Positions 8,471 to 17,611 of a stretch of DNA of 64,000 nt are shown here, in pieces. A program made the position numbers and the translations under genes. Position 1 is the stretch's first letter. Each line of letters begins with the position of its first letter. The notes beneath the pieces are model-generated. The model was not told the DNA's origin and made no database searches. It saw only the letters and a list, made by a program, of their open reading frames with translations. The stretch comes from Thalassospira sp. MCCC 1A01148 (lineage in GTDB: Bacteria > Pseudomonadota > Alphaproteobacteria > Rhodospirillales > Thalassospiraceae), in assembly GCF_001613795.1 (NCBI RefSeq), contig NZ_LPVZ01000020.1:1178001-1242000 (forward strand). The letters run 5' to 3'.

Positions 8471-9493
8471 TCAGTTAATGGTGCAGGAATAATTTTGATC
8501 GGTTTGCCCACCCATCACCCAACGCCGGATATCCTCGATCGCCACCGGCCCGTTCAGATCGCGCAGCAGCATGTGATAACCCGCCCGATAGAGGCAGCGA
8601 TGATAGGCAGGCAGACCAAGGCTTGAGAGTTCATCATCAAGGGCCACAACCGCATCGGGCGGGATCACCTGATCCTGCACGCCCGACAGCAAAAGGGTCG
8701 GCACTGAAATGTCGCGGGCGCGAATGCGCGCCAGATCCATGATATCCGCAACACCAGCGATCAGATCGACCCGAACGGCGGACATCATGTATGGATCACG
8801 CGAAAGCCGACGCAGCATTTCGATATTGTCTGACGGCCAGATATCAAGCCCCTGCCCGGTTAGCGGCAACCAGGGCAGGCTGTGCGACATGATCGAAAGC
8901 GGGGCTGTCTGATACCACGGCATCATATCGCGGTTCCAAACTGCGGGTGCCACCAGAACCAATCCATCCATCAAATGCCCACGGGTAGCTGCGGTAATGA
9001 TTGCCACCGCCCCGCCCATTGAATTGCCCAGAAGATAAACCGGCGTATCAGGGTAACGTGCGCGCAACAGGGTCAAAACATCGCTGGCATCATTGACAAG
9101 GCTTGCCGCGCCGGCCCAGAACGGGCGCGACGGGCTTCGACCAAAGCCCCGCTGATCAAAGGCATAAATGGCAATCCCGCTTGGGCCGATCTGCTCGCCC
9201 AACTCCATGAAGGCATTGGCATAATCGCCCATCCCGTGCAGACCAAGAATCACCGCATCGGGATTTTCAAGATCACCCCAGCTTTGCAACGGCAGCTCCG
9301 TCCCGTCAGCCGCAACAAAAACATCTGGCCCAAGCACGGTCTGGGCAATCGGTGGCCCCGCCGGACGAACGGTCGGCGCACAGGCGCCAACCATCCCGGC
9401 AAACAAAAGCATGGCACAAAGGCGAAAAACGGGACGCAAAAAATACGCTGACAAGACGGCGACCAACCCTAAGCAGGAAACAGGGACACTCAA
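8471..9493 (-). CDS. Alpha/beta hydrolase lipoprotein, lysophospholipase-like
   Basis: A 340-residue serine hydrolase of the alpha/beta fold, monoglyceride lipase/lysophospholipase type (Hydrolase_4). The catalytic set is visible: oxyanion LHGMGDYAN, nucleophile elbow GNSMGGA, acid SGVQDQVIPP and His in AGYHMLLRD. The N-terminus carries a hydrophobic stretch and a lipobox-like AGMVGAC (Cys about residue 38), so it is probably secreted and lipid-anchored. The start could be internal (Met 27), which would give a shorter signal peptide. It may cleave lysophospholipids or monoacylglycerols at the envelope; substrate is inferred from family only. It is transcribed alone. Confidence 0.82.
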   Translation of the reverse strand: MSVPVSCLGLVAVLSAYFLRPVFRLCAMLLFAGMVGACAPTVRPAGPPIAQTVLGPDVFVAADGTELPLQSWGDLENPDAVILGLHGMGDYANAFMELGEQIGPSGIAIYAFDQRGFGRSPSRPFWAGAASLVNDASDVLTLLRARYPDTPVYLLGNSMGGAVAIITAATRGHLMDGLVLVAPAVWNRDMMPWYQTAPLSIMSHSLPWLPLTGQGLDIWPSDNIEMLRRLSRDPYMMSAVRVDLIAGVADIMDLARIRARDISVPTLLLSGVQDQVIPPDAVVALDDELSSLGLPAYHRCLYRAGYHMLLRDLNGPVAIEDIRRWVMGGQTDQNYSCTIN

Positions 9494-9724
9494 TGAAGAT
9501 CATAATGCGTTCGCCCGCAAGGTGTTGTCACACATTACATATTCCAGGCAGGCAGACGGGTTATTGAGGAAATTCTGGTTTAAGGTTTAACCAATCGGCG
9601 CAATCTAGTAGAACTACAGCAGGTTCAGCGGGTTTTTTAATCCAATGACAGATGCAGACATTGGTTATTTTGCCTTGTTGCCATAACGATCGTTCCACAC
9701 GTTTTCCAACGAAAGGATACGACC

Positions 9725-10012
9725 ATGAGCATGAAAGAAGCTTACGAGAAAAAACTGGAAGCCCAACTCAACGAGTGGAGTGCCCAGATTGACAAGCTTA
9801 AGGCGCAGGCTGATTTGGCAGAAGCCGACGTACAACTGCAATATCAGAAACAGGTCCAGGAACTGCGCGCCATGCAAGACGAGGCCGAGCAGAAGCTCCG
9901 CGAATTGCAGCAATCAAGCGATGACGCCTGGAACGACCTGAAAGCGGGCATGGATAACGCTTGGGACTCGATTGAAGCCGCGATGAAGGCGGCTTCCAAC
10001 AGGTTCAAGTAA
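9725..10012 (+). CDS. Small coiled-coil protein
   Basis: A 95-residue, highly charged protein made almost wholly of heptad-type helix (KKLEAQLNEWSAQIDKLKAQ, then QKQVQELRAMQDEAEQKL). There is no signal peptide or membrane segment. The start at 9725 has a good AAAGGA ribosome-binding site. It resembles short coiled-coil proteins of unknown function seen in proteobacteria and cyanobacteria, some linked to stress, but no function can be claimed. It is a single-gene transcription unit closed by the strong terminator at 10038-10069. Confidence 0.75.
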   Translation: MSMKEAYEKKLEAQLNEWSAQIDKLKAQADLAEADVQLQYQKQVQELRAMQDEAEQKLRELQQSSDDAWNDLKAGMDNAWDSIEAAMKAASNRFK

Positions 10013-10037
10013 TCAAGCGGTTCAAAACGTAATCACA

Positions 10038-10069
10038 CAAAACCCCGCAAGTTTTCTTGCGGGGTTTTG
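10038..10069 (+). terminator. Rho-independent terminator after the coiled-coil gene
   Basis: A 13-base arm caaaaccccgcaa (10038-10050) pairs with ttgcggggttttg (10057-10069) around a short loop. The T run is within the right arm. It reads as a terminator in both directions and lies between the convergent coiled-coil and ABC ATPase genes. Confidence 0.9.
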
Positions 10070-10110
10070 CATATCTGGCCAAATCACAGACCAGGTTCAG
10101 GCCGTCAGGA

Positions 10111-11073
10111 TCACGCAGCCTTGCCTGCGCGTTCCTTGTTATTGTCACGCGTCAGCATCAGGAAGATGTCTTCCAGATCGCCTTCTTCGGTCGACAAGTC
10201 CTTGATCGCAAGGCCACAGCCGTGAATCGCCTCAAGGATCTCCGCCATCTGCGTGTTGCTTGGGCGGTAATGAAGGGCGATCTGGTTTTCCGATTTAAGC
10301 TCCGCACCCCAGGGCGACAGAGCTTCGGGTACTGCGTTCAGTTCGTTGTTCACGGTCAGAATCAGCGTCTTGTGATCAATCCGGCGCAGCAGGCTGCGCT
10401 TGTCTTCATGGGCAATCACGTTGCCCTGATTGATGATCGCGATCTCGTCACACAGTTCTTCGGCTTCTTCAAGATAATGCGTGGTCAGGACGATGGTCAC
10501 ACCCGCCGCGTTCAGTTCCTTGACGTAAGCCCAAAGCTGCTGGCGCAGTTCGATATCGACACCGGCCGTCGGTTCATCAAGGACCAGTACGGGCGGTGTA
10601 TGCACCATGGCCTTGCCGACCAGAAGACGGCGACGCATCCCGCCCGACAGCGAACGGGCATACGAGTCTGCCTTGTCTGCCAGGCCAATGGCGGCCAGAA
10701 TCTCGTCGGTGCGGCGTTCGGGTTTGGGCACGCCATACAGGCCCGCCTGCAATTCCATCACCTGACGCGGGGTGAAAAATGCATCAAGGTTCAGTTCCTG
10801 GGGCACAATCCCGATGGAACAGCGTGCTGCACGCATCTGGGCTTCGATATCATATCCCCAGATTTTTGCCGTACCGCTGGACTTGGTCACGAGACCGGCC
10901 AGGATGTTGATAAATGTAGATTTTCCGGCACCGTTCGGACCCAGCAGGGCAAAAAACGAGCCGCGCGGTATTTTGAGCGAAACGTTATCAAGGGCGAGTT
11001 TTTCGCCGTTTGATCCCTTATAGACCTTTGTCAGCCCCTCGACTTCGATGGCATAGTCGGGCATTGCAGTCAT
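10111..11073 (-). CDS. ABC transporter ATP-binding protein, ABC-2 (YadG-like) type
   Basis: A 320-residue ATPase with Walker [13 protein letters not shown] (about residue 45), Q-loop IVPQELNLD, signature SLSGGMRRRL, Walker B VLVLDEPTAGVD and the H-loop TTHYLEEAEEL. The C-terminal 80 residues form the regulatory extension common in ABC-2 exporters of the YadG/NodI group. ABC-2 permeases are usually encoded next door, but the flanking genes here are convergent or divergent and unrelated, so this ATPase is an orphan in the window. Its permease must lie elsewhere or be absent. The substrate is unknown. Confidence 0.88.
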   Translation of the reverse strand: MTAMPDYAIEVEGLTKVYKGSNGEKLALDNVSLKIPRGSFFALLGPNGAGKSTFINILAGLVTKSSGTAKIWGYDIEAQMRAARCSIGIVPQELNLDAFFTPRQVMELQAGLYGVPKPERRTDEILAAIGLADKADSYARSLSGGMRRRLLVGKAMVHTPPVLVLDEPTAGVDIELRQQLWAYVKELNAAGVTIVLTTHYLEEAEELCDEIAIINQGNVIAHEDKRSLLRRIDHKTLILTVNNELNAVPEALSPWGAELKSENQIALHYRPSNTQMAEILEAIHGCGLAIKDLSTEEGDLEDIFLMLTRDNNKERAGKAA

Positions 11074-11268
11074 ATGTCAGTGATCTCCACTCTTTTCCGC
11101 GTCGCCTGTTTGCGCTAAGACCATGGGGCGCCATGAGCACGCGGAAGTATTGATTGAATATGCCCAATCGGTATCATTCCCGGGAAACCGGGGTCAATGC
11201 TGTCCACAGTGCGTGGCCAATCCCGATGGTCATACAAGCCTGAAAATGGCAAACTTGGAACTGGATAT

Positions 11269-11448
11269 ATGAAGATCACCGAAGAAATCAAAGTCGGCAC
11301 GTTAAATGTTGCCTGTGACGGCGGAAAAGGTCACCTTGGGCACCCGACCGTTTACCTCAATCTTGAGGACAAGGGTGAGGTGGTCTGCCCGTACTGCTCG
11401 AAAAAATATATCTTCGACAAATCCTTGGCCGAGCACGCAGCCCACTAA
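11269..11448 (+). CDS. Zinc-finger domain protein, CHCC (NDUFS6-like) type
   Basis: The frame is open from 11197, but the Met at 11269 gives the family's usual length of about 59 residues. The zinc ligands fit the CHCC pattern (PF10276): Cys in VACDGGKG, His in LGHPTVYL, and the CPYC knuckle. In alphaproteobacteria and mitochondria such proteins relate to the 13-kDa accessory subunit of complex I (NDUFS6). The bacterial protein's role is not settled. It stands alone between the divergent ABC ATPase and the trp genes. Confidence 0.82.
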   Translation: MKITEEIKVGTLNVACDGGKGHLGHPTVYLNLEDKGEVVCPYCSKKYIFDKSLAEHAAH

Positions 11449-11596
11449 TCCAAACCCTGCTATTTCGGGTACAGTATGGGGCCAGACACCGCCGGTCCTT
11501 GCGCACTGGCGGTCTGGCAAACCATATAGTGTCACCTGATTTGTACCTGCCTATGCTGTCGTGAACGCCATCACGGCCAATCCACGGGGAACTTCC

Positions 11597-12814
11597 ATGA
11601 CGTCTTCTGCACCTAACAGCTTTCGCGCCCTGCCCGATCCGGACGGACATTTTGGCAATTTCGGTGGACGCTTTGTCGCCGAAACCCTGATGCCGCTGAT
11701 CCTGGAGCTGGAACAGGCCTATAAGGACGCCAAGGCAGACCCCGCCTTCAAAAAGGAGATGGACTACTATCTCCGTCACTATGTTGGCCGTGAAAATCCG
11801 CTTTATTTTGCCGAACGCCTGTCCGAGCACCTTGGCGGCGCAAAAATCTATTTCAAGCGCGAGGATCTCAACCATACCGGCGCGCACAAGATCAACAACT
11901 GCATCGGCCAGATCCTGTTGGCCAAGCGCATGGGCAAAACCCGTATTATCGCCGAAACCGGTGCTGGTCAGCATGGCGTTGCGACCGCGACCGTTTGTGC
12001 ACGCTTTGGCCTGCCCTGCACGGTCTATATGGGTTCGAAGGACATCGAACGTCAGTCGCCCAACGTGTTCCGCATGCGCCTGCTTGGTGCCGAAGTCAAA
12101 CCGGTGGTATCGGGCTCAAATTCGCTCAAGGATGCGATGAACGAAGCCCTGCGTGACTGGGTCACCAACGTTGAAGATACGTTCTATATCATCGGTACCG
12201 CTGCTGGCCCGCACCCCTATCCGGAAATGGTCCGTGATTTCCAGTCAGTAATTGGCAACGAATCCCGTCAACAGATCATGGAAGCCGAAGGCCGCCTGCC
12301 CGATCAGGTGATTGCCTCTGTCGGTGGCGGTTCGAATGCGATTGGCCTGTTCCATCCGTTCCTGGATGACAAGGGCGTTGATGTCGTGGGTGTCGAAGCC
12401 GCCGGTCACGGCGTTCACACCGGCAACCATGCCGCAAGCCTGTCTGCCGGTCGGCCGGGTGTTCTGCACGGCAACCGGACCTATCTGCTGATGGATGATG
12501 ACGGCCAGATCAAGGAAGCCGATTCGATTTCGGCCGGTCTGGATTATCCGGGCATCGGGCCGGAGCACAGCTGGCTTAAGGATATCGGTCGCGCGCGCTA
12601 TGAGCCGATCACGGATAAAGAGGCGCTTGAGGCCTTCAAACTCTGTTCGGAACTTGAAGGCATCATTCCGGCACTGGAATGCAGCCACGCGATTGCGCAG
12701 ATCATGAAAGAGGCCCCGAAAATGGGCAAGGACCAGATCATCCTCATGTGTCTGAGTGGCCGGGGTGACAAGGACATCTTTACCGTGGCCGAAGCACTGG
12801 GAGTAGAATTGTGA
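11597..12814 (+). CDS. trpB: Tryptophan synthase beta subunit
   Basis: Condenses indole with L-serine to make tryptophan, using pyridoxal phosphate. The family signatures are clear: [10 protein letters not shown] near the start, [15 protein letters not shown] containing the PLP Lys, [12 protein letters not shown], and the phosphate-binding glycine loop [10 protein letters not shown]. The ATG at 11597 is preferred over the upstream in-frame 11561 because it has GGGGA six bases before it and matches the family N-terminus. It overlaps trpA by four bases (GTGA), the normal arrangement for subunits of one complex. Confidence 0.97.
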   Translation: MTSSAPNSFRALPDPDGHFGNFGGRFVAETLMPLILELEQAYKDAKADPAFKKEMDYYLRHYVGRENPLYFAERLSEHLGGAKIYFKREDLNHTGAHKINNCIGQILLAKRMGKTRIIAETGAGQHGVATATVCARFGLPCTVYMGSKDIERQSPNVFRMRLLGAEVKPVVSGSNSLKDAMNEALRDWVTNVEDTFYIIGTAAGPHPYPEMVRDFQSVIGNESRQQIMEAEGRLPDQVIASVGGGSNAIGLFHPFLDDKGVDVVGVEAAGHGVHTGNHAASLSAGRPGVLHGNRTYLLMDDDGQIKEADSISAGLDYPGIGPEHSWLKDIGRARYEPITDKEALEAFKLCSELEGIIPALECSHAIAQIMKEAPKMGKDQIILMCLSGRGDKDIFTVAEALGVEL

Positions 12815-13659
12815 GCGACGCTATCATCGGCGGCCAGGACCGCATCGCCAAACGTTTTGCCAAGCTCAAGGAAGAAGACCGTGCAGGTCTGGTAACCTTT
12901 ATCACTGCAGGCGATCCGGACCCGGAAACCTCGTTTGAAATCCTCAAACAGCTGCCTGATGCCGGTGCAGACATCATCGAGCTGGGCATGCCGTTTACCG
13001 ACCCGATGGCCGATGGCCCCGCCATTCAGGAAGCATCGATCCGGGCCCTTGATGCCGGCATGCATATGCGCAAGACCCTGTCGATTGTGCGCGGCTTCCG
13101 CGATCAGGACCATGAAACGCCGATCATTCTGATGGGCTATTACAACCCGATCTATATCTATGGCGTTGCCGAATTTCTTGAAGATGCACGCAATGCCGGT
13201 GTTGATGGCCTGATCGTTGTTGATTTGCCGCCAGAAGAAGATCCGGAACTGTGCATCCCGACGGTGGAAAAGGGCCTGTCCTTTATCCGCCTGACCACGC
13301 CGACCTCTGATGACAAGCGTCTTCCGAAACTTGTTCAGAATACCTCGGGCTTTGTTTACTATGTCTCGGTTGCCGGTGTGACCGGTGCCGGATCGGCCAG
13401 CAATGACCAGATTGTCGAAGCGATGGGGCGTCTGAAGCGCCATACCGACCTTCCGATTGCGGTCGGATTTGGCATCAAGACTGCCGAACAGGCAGCAGAC
13501 GTGGCAAAGCAGGCAGATGCCGCGGTGGTAGGTTCGGCAATCGTATCAAAAATTGCCGAAAGTCTTGACGAAAACGGCAAGGCCACCGATAAGACCGCCT
13601 CTATGGTTACCGGCCTTGTGCGTGAACTTGCAAACGGGGTCCGAAACGCGCGCAAGTAA
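12811..13659 (+). CDS. trpA: Tryptophan synthase alpha subunit
   Basis: Cleaves indole-3-glycerol phosphate to indole and passes it to TrpB through the intersubunit tunnel. The TIM-barrel signature is visible: [14 protein letters not shown], the catalytic Glu in [18 protein letters not shown], the second acid in [14 protein letters not shown], and the phosphate site GFGIKTAEQ. It starts with GTG at 12811 inside the trpB stop. It is 282 residues, normal for TrpA. It is followed by accD after 55 bases, as in many alphaproteobacteria. Confidence 0.97.
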   Translation: MSDAIIGGQDRIAKRFAKLKEEDRAGLVTFITAGDPDPETSFEILKQLPDAGADIIELGMPFTDPMADGPAIQEASIRALDAGMHMRKTLSIVRGFRDQDHETPIILMGYYNPIYIYGVAEFLEDARNAGVDGLIVVDLPPEEDPELCIPTVEKGLSFIRLTTPTSDDKRLPKLVQNTSGFVYYVSVAGVTGAGSASNDQIVEAMGRLKRHTDLPIAVGFGIKTAEQAADVAKQADAAVVGSAIVSKIAESLDENGKATDKTASMVTGLVRELANGVRNARK

Positions 13660-13714
13660 GCTGTGCTGCGTTTGAAAGAACCGATATAGACAGAACCAAG
13701 GATCAGTATCCGAT

Positions 13715-14641
13715 ATGTCGTGGCTGACTGAATTCGTCCGTCCAAAGATTCAGAAACTTGTTCGCCGCACTGATGTGCCCGAAAATCTGTGGCACAAATG
13801 CAAATCTTGCGAACAGATGATTTTCCACCGCGATCTGGCAAAGAACAATCATGTTTGCCAGCACTGCGGTCATCACATGCGCATTTCTGCCAAGGACCGT
13901 CTTGCGACCCTGTTTGATGATGGCAAGTACCAGACCATCGAACTGCCGAATGTCCCGGTCGATCCGCTGAGATTCCGCGATCAGAAGAAATATACCGACC
14001 GCCTCAAGGCCGCACAGGCCAAAGCGACCTTCAAGGATGCGCTGGCTGTGGCGCACGGCGAAGTCGGCGGTCATGCGACCGTTGTTGCTGTTTTTGACTT
14101 CTCCTTCATGGGCGGATCAATGGGCATTGCGGTGGGCGAAGGCATTGTTGCTGCAGCCGAACTGGCCTGTGTGCAGGATGCGGCCCTGATCATCGTACCG
14201 GCTTCGGGTGGCGCACGTATGCAGGAAGGCATTCTCAGCCTGATGCAGATGGCCCGCACCACGGCGGCGATTGAAAAGGTCAAGGAACAGGGTCTGCCCT
14301 ATTTCGTGCTTCTGACCGATCCGACCACCGGCGGTGTTTCGGCATCCTTTGCCATGCTGGGCGATATCCAGATCGCCGAGCCGGGCGCACAAATCGGCTT
14401 TGCCGGGCGTCGCGTGATCGAAAGCACCATCCGCGAAAAACTGCCGGATGACTTCCAGACGGCCGAATACCTTCTGGAACATGGCATGGTGGATATGGTC
14501 GTGCCGCGTTCGGAACTGAACGCGACCTTTGGCCGCCTGATCGACATGATCCGTCGCACCAAACCGGGTGCGGCTGTGGTCCCGATCAAGGATGCCAAGG
14601 CGAAATCGACCAAATCCAAAACTCCGAGTGCGGATAAATAA
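13715..14641 (+). CDS. accD: Acetyl-CoA carboxylase carboxyltransferase beta subunit
   Basis: Half of the carboxyltransferase that moves CO2 from biotin to acetyl-CoA to give malonyl-CoA. An N-terminal zinc ribbon is visible (CKSCEQMIFHRD, later CQHCGHHMR), followed by the crotonase-like carboxyltransferase domain with FMGGSMGIAVGEGI, ASGGARMQEGILSLMQMA and TTGGVSASFAMLGD. The Lys-rich C-terminal tail is typical of the subunit. The stop at 14639-14641 is one base before the likely TTG start of folC, so the two are probably co-translated. Confidence 0.97.
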   Translation: MSWLTEFVRPKIQKLVRRTDVPENLWHKCKSCEQMIFHRDLAKNNHVCQHCGHHMRISAKDRLATLFDDGKYQTIELPNVPVDPLRFRDQKKYTDRLKAAQAKATFKDALAVAHGEVGGHATVVAVFDFSFMGGSMGIAVGEGIVAAAELACVQDAALIIVPASGGARMQEGILSLMQMARTTAAIEKVKEQGLPYFVLLTDPTTGGVSASFAMLGDIQIAEPGAQIGFAGRRVIESTIREKLPDDFQTAEYLLEHGMVDMVVPRSELNATFGRLIDMIRRTKPGAAVVPIKDAKAKSTKSKTPSADK

Positions 14642-14642
14642 C

Positions 14643-15932
14643 TTGGCGGGCAGCGACGCAATCCTTGCTCGCCTCGGCAAGCTGCACCCGAAAGTCATCG
14701 ATCTTTCGCTGGGGCGGATTACCCGACTGCTTGAAAAGCTGGGCAATCCGCACCTTGCCCTTCCCCCTGTCATTCATATTGCCGGCACCAATGGCAAGGG
14801 ATCGACCCTGGCCTATCTGCGGGCGATCTACGAGGCTGCGGGTCTTCGGGTGCATTGCTCCACCTCGCCGCACCTGGTGCGCTTCCACGAACGTATCACC
14901 CTTGCCGGGGACATGATCTCCGAAGATGCGCTTTGTGAACTTCTTGAAGAAGTCGAAGCGGTCAATGGCGGGGAATCGATTACCTTCTTTGAAATCACCC
15001 AGGCGGCGGCGTTCCTTGCCTTTTCGCGCGTTCCAGCCGATGTTTTGTTGCTTGAAACCGGTCTTGGCGGGCGCGTGGATGCATCCAACGTCATTGATAC
15101 CCCGGCAGCAACCGTGATTACCCCGATTTCGCTCGATCATCAGGGGTTCCTTGGCGATACAATTGCCAAGATCGCCTTTGAAAAAGCCGGGATCATGAAA
15201 ACCGGGGTTCCCTGTATCACTGCCCCGCAAAGCCTTGAGGCCTTTAATAAACTGGCCTGCTATGCCAACCGGATCTCGGCCCCGATCTTCAATGATTTCG
15301 CCGTCATTGAAGAACGCGAAGACGGCTTTGCCATTCGCATTGGCACCGATCAGATCGACCTGCCACACCCGGCCCTGCCCGGGCGCCATCAATACACCAA
15401 TGCCGCCACCGCGATTGCCACCGTGCGCAAGGCGGGTATTCCCGGCTCTGACGGCATGGATACGGATATCCTTGCGCGCGGCCTTGAAACCGCAAGCTGG
15501 CCTGCACGTCTGCAAAAACTGACCACCGGGCCACTGTGTGATGCCTTGCCTGCTGGCTGCGAGCTGATTCTGGATGGTGGCCACAACATCGCCGCGTCCG
15601 AAGCCATCGCCGACTGGCTATCGCGTCAGCCCGCTGGCGATACCGTGGTGATCATGGGCATGCTTGATAATCGCGATGCCAAGGCATTCCTCAAACCGTT
15701 GGTAACACACATCACAGCCTTTGCCGGCGTCCCGATCCCCGGCGAACATCAGGCCCACCTGCCCGAAACACTGCGTGATGCCGCGATTGCGTCCGGTATT
15801 AGCCCGGCCTTTTCCTGTGACGGGTTCGAAGCGGCCATTACGCCGCTTCTGGATGCCTGTGCAACGCCGAAGCGGGTACTGATTCTCGGTTCGCTTTATC
15901 TGGCCGGGCTGGTTCTGGAAAATCACGCCTGA
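14643..15932 (+). CDS. folC: Bifunctional folylpolyglutamate/dihydrofolate synthase
   Basis: Adds glutamate to dihydropteroate and to folates. Visible are the ATP P-loop HIAGTNGKGSTLAYLRAIY, the family motif TSPHLVRFHERI, the ETGLGGRVDASN loop and ISLDHQGFLGDT. The frame is open back into accD (14568), but the accD-encoding overlap is not protein-like. The TTG at 14643, two bases after the accD stop codon begins to close, gives LAGSDAILARLGKLHP, a normal FolC N-terminus of about 429 residues. A TTG start is inferred; no ATG is available in that region. The stop abuts the end of the convergent hydrolase gene. Confidence 0.93.
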   Translation: MAGSDAILARLGKLHPKVIDLSLGRITRLLEKLGNPHLALPPVIHIAGTNGKGSTLAYLRAIYEAAGLRVHCSTSPHLVRFHERITLAGDMISEDALCELLEEVEAVNGGESITFFEITQAAAFLAFSRVPADVLLLETGLGGRVDASNVIDTPAATVITPISLDHQGFLGDTIAKIAFEKAGIMKTGVPCITAPQSLEAFNKLACYANRISAPIFNDFAVIEEREDGFAIRIGTDQIDLPHPALPGRHQYTNAATAIATVRKAGIPGSDGMDTDILARGLETASWPARLQKLTTGPLCDALPAGCELILDGGHNIAASEAIADWLSRQPAGDTVVIMGMLDNRDAKAFLKPLVTHITAFAGVPIPGEHQAHLPETLRDAAIASGISPAFSCDGFEAAITPLLDACATPKRVLILGSLYLAGLVLENHA

Positions 15933-16505
15933 TCAAGCGTATATAAGAATTTTCTCAATCAATGCCGTAATATCACCGTCTAACAGTAAGTGTCCGGCGG
16001 TGTTTAACCGAATTTGGTCCGCGTGGGCGAAGTGCTGCAGATAGGTTTCGCAATGCGCGAACCTGACAATTTTGTCATCGACGCTGTGGCAAAAATGCAT
16101 TGGTTTACATTCTTCTAGGACCGCAACTTCATCCTCGGTCAGAGAAAACTCAGTGACTTCCCAATCCGCCAGCCCCCAAAACGGTGCGGCGATGCTAAAG
16201 ATCGCGGAAAATCGGTCCTTGCCGCGCCAGATATCGGGGTTTCGCGCCAAGTATTGCAAAATGGATGATCCACCAAGCGAATGGCCAACCAAAACGGCCC
16301 CTGATTTCGCTTGCGATACCGTCTGGTCGATCTGAGACAACCATGCATCTATATCCGGGCGCTCAGGAGCGGGCATCAAGGGTGCGATGATGTTGAATTT
16401 GTCGCCCAATGCCGCTTCAAGCCGTGAAATCAGGCCGGTACTGCCATTCTTACCGCCTTGCGGGCCAGCACTGTGGATAAAAACCAGATCACGTTTCACT
16501 GCCAT
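15933..16505 (-). CDS. Small alpha/beta hydrolase
   Basis: A 190-residue serine hydrolase: FIHSAGPQGG near the start, nucleophile elbow VGHSLGGSS, acid in HSVDDKIV and His in TAGHLLLDG. The size and layout resemble the short RBBP9/YdeN-like hydrolases rather than a lipase. It has no signal peptide. Tail-to-tail with folC with no bases between the two stops. Substrate unknown. Confidence 0.75.
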   Translation of the reverse strand: MAVKRDLVFIHSAGPQGGKNGSTGLISRLEAALGDKFNIIAPLMPAPERPDIDAWLSQIDQTVSQAKSGAVLVGHSLGGSSILQYLARNPDIWRGKDRFSAIFSIAAPFWGLADWEVTEFSLTEDEVAVLEECKPMHFCHSVDDKIVRFAHCETYLQHFAHADQIRLNTAGHLLLDGDITALIEKILIYA

Positions 16506-16547
16506 GATGCCTCCGTCATTTTTCAGCGGTCATCAAACCGTCCGTGT

Positions 16548-17309
16548 TCAGACGTCGGGCAACTCGACTTTGCGGCGCGCATTGCCATTTGTCGGTCCGC
16601 CACCACCGTCGGTACTGCGCAGGCGCAGATTACCTGCCTTGTGCACACGGCGGCGATCACCCTGAACCGGGGGCGGCAGACCCTTGTTACCCTTTTTGGT
16701 GTCGTCATTTTTGGTCAATCCGGGGTCGCCATTTTTGGCCGCCTCGCGTTTGACCTTGCGCCCGGTAATCCAAGTATAACCCAGCACATACAGCAAAAAT
16801 CCACCCACACCGACGGTCAGGGTCAGGAACTGCAAAACCGGTATAAAACTGCCAAAAATCTGCCCGCCGCCATAGATCATGAAAATGCAAAGCGCGGCCA
16901 CCGGGGCAAGTGCCAAAAAGAAGATACCGCGTACCTTGTGGCGGATCGGGCCATAATGCATCAGCATCGCATAGAACAGATACATCAGCGCGACAAAGAC
17001 CACGAGTTTGATCAGCAAGATGAAGTGATCAAAATTGGCAAGACGTTGATTGCGTTCGTAAATGCCAAAGACAACAAACAAGCCATGGACGATCAGACCA
17101 AAGATCCCGAAGGTGAGAATAAAGCGCAGCCAAACGCTGACGCTAAAAAACCTGCGCCATCCCGTACCGTTCGCATTGCGACGGTCTTTCTGCTTTTTGC
17201 GTTTCCGGGTGGCGAGCTTCATATCATCTGAAAGCTCACGCGCCGGACCTGCAGTTTCCACGCCGATGCCTTTTGGCAAGAATTCCGGCTTGCTTGTTTT
17301 CCGGGCCAC
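16548..17309 (-). CDS. Hypothetical four-helix inner-membrane protein
   Basis: No family recognised. A basic N-terminal tail of about 50 residues (KLATRKRKKQKDRRN) precedes four predicted membrane helices (roughly residues 58-80, 92-115, 127-147 and 152-175), then a polar, Gly/Lys-rich C-terminal tail of about 75 residues. Both tails are positively charged and so probably cytoplasmic. It is transcribed leftward ahead of the small hydrolase with a 42-base gap, so the two may share a message. Confidence 0.65.
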   Translation of the reverse strand: MARKTSKPEFLPKGIGVETAGPARELSDDMKLATRKRKKQKDRRNANGTGWRRFFSVSVWLRFILTFGIFGLIVHGLFVVFGIYERNQRLANFDHFILLIKLVVFVALMYLFYAMLMHYGPIRHKVRGIFFLALAPVAALCIFMIYGGGQIFGSFIPVLQFLTLTVGVGGFLLYVLGYTWITGRKVKREAAKNGDPGLTKNDDTKKGNKGLPPPVQGDRRRVHKAGNLRLRSTDGGGGPTNGNARRKVELPDV

Positions 17310-17611
17310 GAACCCGATCTCCCATGTCCCTTGGGATGAAGTTATTCGTTACCATAGCAATCCCGGGGCAAGCTGATAAGCACAAAGAAGAACCGTGCTA
17401 GAAAACCCCGCGAATGAGGGCGTTACCGTTCTTGTTTCGAATTCGAAACTTTATCGAGTGCAAGCTCTGAACACCATCAAACTCTCTTGCCCAAATCTGT
17501 CAGGAGGTCGGGTTGTTTTTGCCTGAAATCGGCAGGCGGTACTCGACTTAAGGGCCCGGATCGGGCATTCTTCGGGCCAATCATTTTCACGCATAAAAGA
17601 GCACGAGACGC
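17310..17611. other. Divergent promoter region upstream of polA
   Basis: A 302-base region with no gene. It contains a perfect 16-bp palindrome at 17434-17449 (gtttcgaattcgaaac) and a small GC hairpin (gcctg at 17521 pairing with caggc ending 17537) in the probable polA leader. Promoters for both polA and the leftward membrane-protein gene must lie here, but no convincing -35/-10 pair was chosen. Confidence 0.45.
17434..17449. promoter_or_regulatory. Perfect 16-bp palindrome, possible operator
   Basis: The 16 bases gtttcgaattcgaaac are fully self-complementary and lie between the divergent membrane-protein and polA genes. It does not match the alphaproteobacterial LexA pattern (GTTC or GAAC spaced by seven bases). 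It could bind a dimeric regulator. A chance palindrome is possible. Confidence 0.35.
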
